Shown one piece after another: positions 6,043-11,441 of a stretch of 11,441 nt of DNA. Position numbers and translations under genes: made by a program. The notes under the pieces are model-generated. The model was not told where the DNA came from. It saw only the letters and a program-made list of their open reading frames with translations, and did not search any database. Origin of the DNA: Vulcanimicrobiota bacterium (lineage in GTDB: Bacteria > Vulcanimicrobiota > Vulcanimicrobiia > Vulcanimicrobiales > Vulcanimicrobiaceae); the NCBI GenBank assembly GCA_014304965.1, contig JACRTZ010000037.1, positions 342 to 11,782 on the forward strand, given 5' to 3'. Numbering within the stretch: position 1 is the first letter of the stretch; each line of letters starts with the position of its first letter.

Positions 6043-7956
6043 CTACTGGCCCACCCCGGGCGGTAAGAACACGAGTGAAATCCACGGCACGAGCGCGATG
6101 ATCACGAGCGCGATCAGGAGCGCGCCGAGATAGGGGAGGATGCGCACAACCGCGCCGTCCGGGTCGGCTTTGCCGATCGCGCACGCCGAATAGTAGCCGA
6201 TGCCGAGCGGCGGCGAGAACAATCCGATGCCCATCGCAAGCACCGCGACCATCGCGTAATGAATCTCGTTGATGCCGGCGGCCTTTGCGACCGGAAACAA
6301 AAGCGGTCCAAAAAGCACCATCGCCGGAATACCTTCGAGCACCGAACCCAGCACGACGAACAGCACAATCGAGATCAGCATGATGCCGGTGCGCCCGCCC
6401 GGCGCGTGGCTGAGAATATCGGCGAGCTGCTGCGCGAACCCGGATTGCGTCAGGGCCCAGCCCATCGCGGTCGCGGTCGCAATGATGAAGAGAATCGCAC
6501 CGGCCAGCGCAGAGGTCTCGAGCAGCGTCGGATAGAGTTTTCGCACGTCGAGTTCGCGGTACACGAGCCAGCCGACGAGCAGCGTGTAGATGATGCCGAC
6601 GACGCTGACCTCGGTCGCGGTTGCGATGCCTTCGGCGACAAAGTACCTGATCAGCAAGGGTAAGGCGAAGCCCGGAATCGCGACGAAGAGCGCCTTCATC
6701 ACGAACGACAGCGGCGCGCGCTGCCCGACCGAATCGTGGCGCGAGTTGTACAGCGCGACCGCGATCAAGAAGATGGAACAGACGATCGCGGGCAAGAAGC
6801 CGGCGCGAAACAGCGAGTTGATCGAAATCCCGACGACCGAGCCGATGATGATGAGCACCAGGCTTGGCGGAATGGTTTCCGCCATGGCGCCGGAGGTCGC
6901 GAGCAGGGAGATCATCTCCGTCCGCTTCTGTCCGCGCCGTTCCATGTCGGGAAAGAGCACCGGCGCTACCGCCGCCATGTCCGCGATCTTCGATCCCGAA
7001 ATGCCGGAGACCACGTACATCGCGGCCACGAGCACGATGTTGAGGCCGCCGCGGAAATGCCCGACCATGCTGGCCAGCGCGCTGACGAGCCGCCGCGCGA
7101 TGCCTGCATTTTCCATGATCAATCCGAGAAAAATGAACAGCGGCACGGCGAGCAACACCAGCGCCGACGCACCTTCTTCCATCCGGCTGACGACGGTGTT
7201 GAGCGGCACGTGGGTCGTGATCGCGAGATAGCTGAGGGTGCCGACCCCAAACGAAAACGCGATCGGAACCCCGATCGCGACGCAGAGCCCAACCAGGCCC
7301 ACGAAGAACACGAGCAGATTGACGTTGCCGAGCCCCGTGAAGAGACCGCGTTCGAACCAGATCGCGGCGCTGAGCGCGGTCGCGACGATCACGACGGTGG
7401 CGACGACCTTCGGATCGCATTCGCTCAACCGCAAGAGCGCGAGGACGAGGATCAGACCCAAGCCGACGATGATCGCGAGCACGATGTAGGAGCGTGGAAT
7501 GCTTAGGGCCGGCGTGAGGTCGCTCATCTGCAGTTTGAAGAACGCGAAACTCGCCGGCACGAGTTCGATCACGAAGATGACGATGATGACCGACGACACG
7601 GCCTCGAGTATCTCGCGCGTGCGCGCCGACACGCGCCGCAGGACCGCGGTCAAGCGGATGTGCTCGCCGCGGCGGTAGGCGACGACCGAACCGAGCATCG
7701 CGAGCCACAACAGCAAGACGGTCGCAAGCTCGTCCGTCCAGATGAAGGCATCGTGCACGACGTAGCGCATGAACACGCCGAGCGCGAGGATGCCGATCTC
7801 GACCGCGATCAGCAGCGCCGAGGCCGGTTCGACGACCGCGCCGATCGCGCGGTCGATCGCTGCCGCCCAGCTCCGCCGAAACGGCGGCACGCGGCCGCCG
7901 CCGTGCAGTCCGGCGCTACCCTCTAACGCCGCAATCGATTCGACGCTTGCGCTCAC
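6043..7956 (-). CDS. TRAP transporter fused permease, DctQ and DctM domains (DctQM)
   Basis: A 637-residue integral membrane protein. Residues about 35-175 form a DctQ-like small subunit of four hydrophobic segments (roughly 43-65, 73-94, 118-140, 157-176) with the conserved WTDELA (73-78). A linking segment near 185-200 leads into a DctM-like large subunit with many helices. DctM hallmarks include GVPIAFSFGVG (about 229-239), VPLFIFLGLIMENAGIARRL (about 261-280), a GISGSKIADMAA segment, AETIPPSLVL, and SPPLGIGYY near the end. TRAP systems use a sodium gradient with a periplasmic binding protein to import carboxylates. In many systems DctQ and DctM are separate; the fusion here is a known alternative. 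The GTG at 7956 begins three bases after the binding-protein stop and lacks a clear ribosome binding site. The first 30 or so residues are polar and weakly conserved. Being in the mutase operon suggests import of the mutase's acid substrate, which is inference. Confidence 0.92.
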   Translation of the reverse strand: MSASVESIAALEGSAGLHGGGRVPPFRRSWAAAIDRAIGAVVEPASALLIAVEIGILALGVFMRYVVHDAFIWTDELATVLLLWLAMLGSVVAYRRGEHIRLTAVLRRVSARTREILEAVSSVIIVIFVIELVPASFAFFKLQMSDLTPALSIPRSYIVLAIIVGLGLILVLALLRLSECDPKVVATVVIVATALSAAIWFERGLFTGLGNVNLLVFFVGLVGLCVAIGVPIAFSFGVGTLSYLAITTHVPLNTVVSRMEEGASALVLLAVPLFIFLGLIMENAGIARRLVSALASMVGHFRGGLNIVLVAAMYVVSGISGSKIADMAAVAPVLFPDMERRGQKRTEMISLLATSGAMAETIPPSLVLIIIGSVVGISINSLFRAGFLPAIVCSIFLIAVALYNSRHDSVGQRAPLSFVMKALFVAIPGFALPLLIRYFVAEGIATATEVSVVGIIYTLLVGWLVYRELDVRKLYPTLLETSALAGAILFIIATATAMGWALTQSGFAQQLADILSHAPGGRTGIMLISIVLFVVLGSVLEGIPAMVLFGPLLFPVAKAAGINEIHYAMVAVLAMGIGLFSPPLGIGYYSACAIGKADPDGAVVRILPYLGALLIALVIIALVPWISLVFLPPGVGQ

Positions 7957-7959
7957 GCG

Positions 7960-8970
7960 CTACCCGAGCTTGTTGGCGTACTTCTCGAGCGCGGTCCACG
8001 CCTTGTCGCCGAACTCTTTTTTCCATCGTTCGTAGTAGCCGTTCGACACGAGCTTCGCCTTGAAGCTGGCTACGTCCACCTCGTTGAAGGTCATCCCGCG
8101 CCGGCGCAACTTGTCCGCGATGGACAGATTGAGCACCGAACTCATGTTCCGCGCGAGCACGGCGGCGGAATTCATTTCGCGATTGAATATCTTCTGGATG
8201 TCCGCCGGAAGACGTTTCCAAGCGTCCTGGTTCACCAAGGTCCAGTAGCCCGACCAGATGTGGTTCGAAAGCGAGACGTACTTCTGAACCTCATAGAACT
8301 TCTGCTGCTCGATGAGGATTAGCGGGTTTTCCTGTGCGTCCACGACGTGCGTTTGCAGCGAGGTGTATAGCTCGCTGAGCGAGATCGGCGTGGGCGAGGC
8401 CCCGAGCGACTTGAAGGTGTCTATGCGGATCTTGCCCGGCGAAACGCGGATCTTCAATCCGGCGAGGTCGTTGACGTGCTTGATCGGCTTGGTGGACGTC
8501 GTGATCTCGCGGTAGCCGTTCTCCCAGATCTTGTCGAAAACGACCATGCCTTTGGAGCGAATGTCGTCGCGAATGACCGCGCCCAAATCGCCGTCCATCG
8601 CCTTGAAGACCGCGTCGCGCGTCGCAAACGCGTACGCAAGATTCTCGATGGACGCGACGGGGACGAGTTCGTTCAAGAAGGCGCCCGGCAAGGCAAGTAT
8701 CTCGAGCGCGCCGGTGCGCAGCTGCGAGAGCATGTTCGGATCGCTGCCCAGCTGACTTGTTGGAAAGGTCTTGACCTGGACGCGGCCGTTGGTCGCGGCC
8801 TTGATCCGGCCGAATGCGGCGGCCGCTTGAACGTGGATCGGATGTTCCGCCGGTACGTCGACGCCGTATTTGAAATCGAATTCCGCAGCGGCCTCCGCCT
8901 TGGCGATGACATTGATTGTCGCAAACGTGGCCGCTGCACCCGCGACGAAACCTTGACGTGTAACCTTCAT
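7960..8970 (-). CDS. dctP: TRAP transporter solute-binding protein (DctP family)
   Basis: A 336-residue periplasmic-type binding protein. Residues 1 to about 28 form an export signal: MKVTRQGF, then an Ala-rich hydrophobic run, then AKAEAAA with a likely signal-peptidase site near 26-29. TRQGFVAGAA resembles a Tat motif with the second Arg changed to Gln, so either Sec or Tat export is possible. The mature part has DctP features: LSQLRTGALE (81-90), the WENGYREITTSTKPI stretch (149-163), and GLKIRVSPG (171-179), whose Arg175 is at the position that binds the ligand carboxylate in known DctP proteins; DAQENP (211-216) lines the pocket in relatives. The start at 8970 follows AGGAG by five bases. 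It should deliver a carboxylate to the fused permease encoded three bases downstream. The ligand cannot be read from sequence; the operon suggests a small hydroxy- or branched acid. Confidence 0.93.
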   Translation of the reverse strand: MKVTRQGFVAGAAATFATINVIAKAEAAAEFDFKYGVDVPAEHPIHVQAAAAFGRIKAATNGRVQVKTFPTSQLGSDPNMLSQLRTGALEILALPGAFLNELVPVASIENLAYAFATRDAVFKAMDGDLGAVIRDDIRSKGMVVFDKIWENGYREITTSTKPIKHVNDLAGLKIRVSPGKIRIDTFKSLGASPTPISLSELYTSLQTHVVDAQENPLILIEQQKFYEVQKYVSLSNHIWSGYWTLVNQDAWKRLPADIQKIFNREMNSAAVLARNMSSVLNLSIADKLRRRGMTFNEVDVASFKAKLVSNGYYERWKKEFGDKAWTALEKYANKLG

Positions 8971-8975
8971 CGAAA

Positions 8976-8980
8976 CTCCT
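8976..8980 (-). promoter_or_regulatory. Ribosome binding site of the TRAP binding-protein gene
   Basis: AGGAG on the minus strand, five bases before the ATG at 8970. It sits in the 21-base gap after the CoA-transferase stop, the longest gap inside the operon. A fresh binding site here fits the need for an abundant periplasmic protein. Confidence 0.6.
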
Positions 8981-8991
8981 CGTGCTCTCGT

Positions 8992-10239
8992 TTATGCGGG
9001 GGCCGCATCGCTGGCCGGCGCCGGGCTCTGGGCCGGACCGATAGTACCTTGTTTCACCAAACGTTCTAAATCCTCACGGCTCAGGCCGAGCTCGGCCGAA
9101 AGGACCTCGAACGTGTCCGCGCCGACGGCGGACGGGCCGGGCCGCAGTTCCGGCCGTCCGGCGCGCTCGAAGCGAGGAAACGCGTTGTTGATCGTGACTT
9201 CGCCGAGGTCCGGATCAGGCAAGCGTGCGAGCGACCCGCGCGCCGCGATCTGCGGATTCGCAAAAACCGAATCGATCGTTTCGAGCGGACCGACGGCACA
9301 ACCCGCAGCATTGAAATCGGCAATCGCCTGTTCGCGCGTGCGGGTCGCGCAGAAGGCCTCGATCAGCGCGTCGAGCGCTTCGCCGTTTGCGACGCGATCG
9401 ACATTGGTCGCAAAGCGCGGATCGCCGGACAGCGCTTCGCCTCCGATCGTCCTGAGCACGCGTTCGGCGACCGGCTGCGTGCTGCCCGAAAGCGCGACGA
9501 ACGATCCGTCGCCGCAACGATACGCGCCGCGCGGCGCGGTATCTTCCATCCGGTTCCCGAGGCGGCTATGCAACGCGCCTTTCGAGTCGAATTCGGTCAG
9601 TTGAGACTCGACGAGTTTCATAACCGCTTCGTAGATCGCGAAATCGATCACCTCGCCCGATCCCGTGCGCAAGCGATTCGCGTACCCAGCACACGCCGCA
9701 GCCGCCGCGGACTGACCGGCCATGACGTCGGCCAGGGGAAAAGCCGGCAAGAGCGGAGGCCGATCGTCGTAACCCGACACCGACGCGATGCCCGTCATCG
9801 CTTCCGCGAGCGTTCCGAAACCGGCGCGGTCGCGGTACGGGCCGTCCTGACCAAAGGCGGTCATGCGCAGAATGACGAGATGCGGCGCGGCCTCGAGCAT
9901 CCGCGCCGGGGAAAGATTCCAACGTTCGAGCGTTCCCGGCCGGAAATTCTCGATGAAAATGTCGAACGACGGCAACCATCGCAGCAGCAAGTCTTGACCT
10001 TCGCGACCGTGAAAATCGAGCGCGACGGAACGCTTGTTGCGCGAGAGCGCCTTCCAATAGAGGCCGTGGCCTCGGAGCTGCGGACCGTACCGTCGCACCG
10101 TGTCGCCGACGGCCGGCCGCTCGATCTTGACGACGTCGGCGCCGAAGTCCGCGAGCATCGCAGCGGTGGTGGGCGCCGCAATCATCGTCGCGGCATCGAG
10201 CACGCGTACGCCGGCGAGCGGCCCTCGCGCTTCGCTCAC
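8992..10239 (-). CDS. Class III CoA-transferase, CaiB/BaiF family
   Basis: A 415-residue member of the class III CoA-transferases, which move CoA between carboxylates through an aspartyl-CoA thioester. Visible features are the N-terminal PLAGVRVLDAATMIAAP (7-23), DFGADVVKIERP (31-42), the SRNKRSVALD segment (66-75), FIENFRPG (95-102), and the catalytic Asp171 in PLADVMAG, equivalent to Asp169 of formyl-CoA transferase. The length is normal for the family. The last 15 residues are Ala/Pro-rich and probably disordered. The GTG start overlaps the dehydrogenase stop as GTGA (10236-10239), suggesting coupled translation; no strong ribosome binding site is seen. It gives the operon a second, ATP-independent way to make an acyl-CoA besides the PaaK-like ligase: for instance, passing CoA from a pathway product to the incoming acid. 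Donor and acceptor cannot be told from sequence. Family members such as racemases use other residues, but Asp171 favours transfer. Confidence 0.92.
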   Translation of the reverse strand: MSEARGPLAGVRVLDAATMIAAPTTAAMLADFGADVVKIERPAVGDTVRRYGPQLRGHGLYWKALSRNKRSVALDFHGREGQDLLLRWLPSFDIFIENFRPGTLERWNLSPARMLEAAPHLVILRMTAFGQDGPYRDRAGFGTLAEAMTGIASVSGYDDRPPLLPAFPLADVMAGQSAAAAACAGYANRLRTGSGEVIDFAIYEAVMKLVESQLTEFDSKGALHSRLGNRMEDTAPRGAYRCGDGSFVALSGSTQPVAERVLRTIGGEALSGDPRFATNVDRVANGEALDALIEAFCATRTREQAIADFNAAGCAVGPLETIDSVFANPQIAARGSLARLPDPDLGEVTINNAFPRFERAGRPELRPGPSAVGADTFEVLSAELGLSREDLERLVKQGTIGPAQSPAPASDAAPA

Positions 10240-11183
10240 AGTTCGACGGGAGTCAGCAACGGCCGGCCGTCAAGCGCGGCCAGCAAGTTGTCCGCCGCGA
10301 GCATCGCCATCCGCCGGCGCGTCTCGAAGGTCGCGCTGCCGACGTGCGGGAGCACCACGACGTCCTCGCGCGCAAGCAAGGGATGATCGGGCGGCAGGGG
10401 TTCGGGATCGGTCACGTCGAGCGCTGCGCCGGCAATCTTTTTCATCTCGAGCGCGCGCAACAACGCGGCCGTATCCACGATCGCGCCGCGCGCTACGTTG
10501 ACGAAGGTCGCGCTCGGTTTCATCTTCGCGAAGGCGGCGTCGCCGAACATCCCGCGCGTCGCCTCACCCAGCGGCACGAGGACCACGACGCAATCCGCCA
10601 GCGCGAGCAATTCGTCGAGCGTTCGATATTCGGCGCCGATGTGCGCGTCGTCGTCGCGCCGATTGCGGTTGTTGTAGATGACGTGCATGCCGGCGGCACG
10701 CGCGCGCCGCGCGACCGCCAAGCCGATCGTACCCATGCCGACGATTCCGAGGGTTGCATTCTCGACGTCGTTTCCAAACGGCGCATCGCCTTTGAGCCAG
10801 CGGCCGTCGCGGACCCACGTCAACGACAAGCCGATCCGGCGGATCGCCATGACCGCGAGCACGAACGTCAGATCCGCGACGGCTTCCACGAGCGAACCGC
10901 GCGTGTTCGTGAACGCGACGCCGCGGACTTTGAGCGCGGCCGTGTCCACATTGTCGTAGCCGACCGAAACGCTCGAGACGATCTTTAGTTTAGGCGCGCG
11001 ATCGAGTAAATCGGCATCTACCCGAACGGCCGAGCCGACCAGCATGCCGGTCGCCGCCGCGAGCGCGCCGTCCCAGTGCGCGCGCGGCGTTCCGGCGACG
11101 TCGGTCACCGGCGCTCGCTCCCGCAATTTTTCCAGAACGTCCGCCGGGACGCGCGTCGCAACGACTAGCTCGGGTTCGTTCAT
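10236..11183 (-). CDS. D-isomer-specific 2-hydroxyacid dehydrogenase (glyoxylate/hydroxypyruvate reductase-like)
   Basis: A 315-residue NAD(P)-dependent dehydrogenase. Its Rossmann motif is GMGTIG (149-154). The catalytic triad of the family is present: Arg232 in VNVARGAIVD, Glu261 in DPEP and His280 in LPHVGSAT. After the second beta strand the protein reads YNNRNRR (170-176); basic residues there, instead of an acidic one, favour NADPH, as in glyoxylate/hydroxypyruvate and 2-ketogluconate reductases. The enzyme interconverts 2-oxoacids and D-2-hydroxyacids. The start is ATG 11183: the conserved fold begins there, while the upstream extension to 11438 is Arg/Pro-rich and antisense to another gene. 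It is the first gene of the operon. It cannot act directly on 2-hydroxyisobutyrate, a tertiary alcohol, so it probably handles another acid such as glyoxylate or hydroxypyruvate. Confidence 0.92.
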   Translation of the reverse strand: MNEPELVVATRVPADVLEKLRERAPVTDVAGTPRAHWDGALAAATGMLVGSAVRVDADLLDRAPKLKIVSSVSVGYDNVDTAALKVRGVAFTNTRGSLVEAVADLTFVLAVMAIRRIGLSLTWVRDGRWLKGDAPFGNDVENATLGIVGMGTIGLAVARRARAAGMHVIYNNRNRRDDDAHIGAEYRTLDELLALADCVVVLVPLGEATRGMFGDAAFAKMKPSATFVNVARGAIVDTAALLRALEMKKIAGAALDVTDPEPLPPDHPLLAREDVVVLPHVGSATFETRRRMAMLAADNLLAALDGRPLLTPVEL

Positions 11184-11242
11184 CGGACTGCGAACATATC
11201 GCCGAGAAAGGGCACGGTCCTTCGCATTCAGTAGCCACCGGA
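11184..11242. promoter_or_regulatory. Divergent promoter region between the operon and the beta-lactamase-like gene
   Basis: This 59-base gap separates two head-to-head genes and should hold the operon promoter and that of the right-hand gene. On the minus strand a TATGTT (-10-like, 11193-11198, preceded by GA) ends nine bases before the dehydrogenase ATG, which also lacks a Shine-Dalgarno sequence. This arrangement would fit a leaderless transcript. I see no convincing -35 box at 16-18 bases and no clear operator palindrome. The role is inferred from gene orientation. Confidence 0.4.
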
Positions 11243-11441
11243 GTGATTCGTTCGTTCGCGTTTGGCGCGGCGCTTTTGGCCGGGCTACTTCCGCCCATGA
11301 ATGCGGAGCAGAAGTCGCTCGCCAAGGCGGTGGGCGACGCCGCAGACACGACGGAGCGGCGCTTGGGCGGACGGTTCGGCATCGTCGTGTGGGATTTGCT
11401 AAACGACGCGCGCGTCGGTCGCCGGACCGCCGAGTCACTGT
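11243..11441 (+). CDS. Class A beta-lactamase-like secreted protein, N-terminal part (3' partial)
   Basis: An open frame runs from a GTG at 11243 off the window end, giving 66 residues. The start is an export signal (MIRSFAFGAALLAGLLPPMNA, then EQ), one Arg and a hydrophobic core, with a likely signal-peptidase site after Ala; no lipobox Cys. Then comes a helix and ERRLGGRFGIVVWDLLNDARVGRR, which resembles the first beta strands of class A beta-lactamases (pattern GGRLGV-V-D...G). The catalytic SxxK, SDN and KTG motifs lie beyond the edge, so an active lactamase cannot be told from a related inactive or transpeptidase-like protein. A GGAG sits too close to the GTG to be an ideal ribosome binding site; the next ATG (11297) would lose the signal peptide. 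The gene is divergent from the operon and probably unrelated in function. Confidence 0.55.
   Translation, partial: MIRSFAFGAALLAGLLPPMNAEQKSLAKAVGDAADTTERRLGGRFGIVVWDLLNDARVGRRTAESL

Noticed and set aside
5031..6101. 356-residue plus-strand open frame opposite the mutase gene
   Set aside because: Arg/His-rich antisense shadow of a GC-rich gene with no recognisable motif; the minus-strand gene is clearly real.
6026..7708. 560-residue minus-strand frame within the TRAP permease region
   Set aside because: Arg-rich, with no membrane segments; an out-of-frame shadow of the permease, whose frame has clear DctQ and DctM motifs.
1597..11183. Intrinsic terminators, tRNA genes, CRISPR repeats or insertion-sequence ends within the operon
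   Set aside because: Gaps are at most 21 bases and no hairpin followed by a T-run, repeat array or terminal inverted repeat was seen by eye; a computed fold and repeat search was not possible.
11184..11438. 85-residue N-terminal extension of the hydroxyacid dehydrogenase
   Set aside because: Arg/Pro-rich, not part of the fold, and antisense to the divergent beta-lactamase-like frame with its signal peptide; ATG 11183 matches the family start.

Overview
The window is GC-rich (roughly 63-65% by eye), densely packed bacterial DNA. GTG starts are common, genes overlap by a few bases, and no gap reaches 300 bases. Composition and gene content fit an uncultivated-type soil lineage such as Eremiobacterota (WPS-2) or a neighbouring GC-rich phylum, but nothing here is a phylogenetic marker, so that assignment is a guess. 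No rRNA, tRNA, CRISPR, insertion sequence or phage gene was seen.

Layout. Two plus-strand genes open the window: the C-terminal half of a thiamine-diphosphate enzyme of the acetolactate-synthase type (1-849, cut by the window edge) and a histidine phosphatase (836-1600). They converge, with a 4-base stop-codon overlap, on one long minus-strand gene train running from 11183 down to 1597. In transcription order it holds a D-2-hydroxyacid dehydrogenase (probably NADPH-type), a class III (CaiB/BaiF) CoA-transferase, a TRAP solute-binding protein, a fused TRAP permease (DctQM), the large subunit of a B12-dependent acyl-CoA mutase, a MeaB-type GTPase chaperone, the small B12-binding mutase subunit, and a PaaK-like acyl-CoA ligase. 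The gaps are -11 to +21 bases, so this looks like one operon. A divergent gene at the right edge (11243-11441, cut) looks like the start of a class A beta-lactamase-type protein. The 59 bases between it and the operon probably hold both promoters.

Main result. The mutase is not an ordinary methylmalonyl-CoA mutase. At the substrate-defining positions (Propionibacterium MCM Tyr89, Ala116 and Arg207) it has Ile91, Asp118 and Gln209. That is the set known from 2-hydroxyisobutyryl-CoA mutase (HcmA Ile90, Asp117, Gln208). With the separate B12 subunit and the MeaB partner, the operon reads as a self-contained module: TRAP uptake of a small hydroxy- or branched carboxylate, CoA activation by ligase and/or CoA-transferase, and B12-dependent carbon-skeleton rearrangement of a 2-hydroxyisobutyryl-CoA-like substrate to 3-hydroxybutyryl-CoA, with a MeaB-type protein protecting the mutase. 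The substrate is inferred from residues and gene context. The co-occurrence with a dedicated TRAP system, a second CoA-activating enzyme and a hydroxyacid dehydrogenase is the part I have not seen described.
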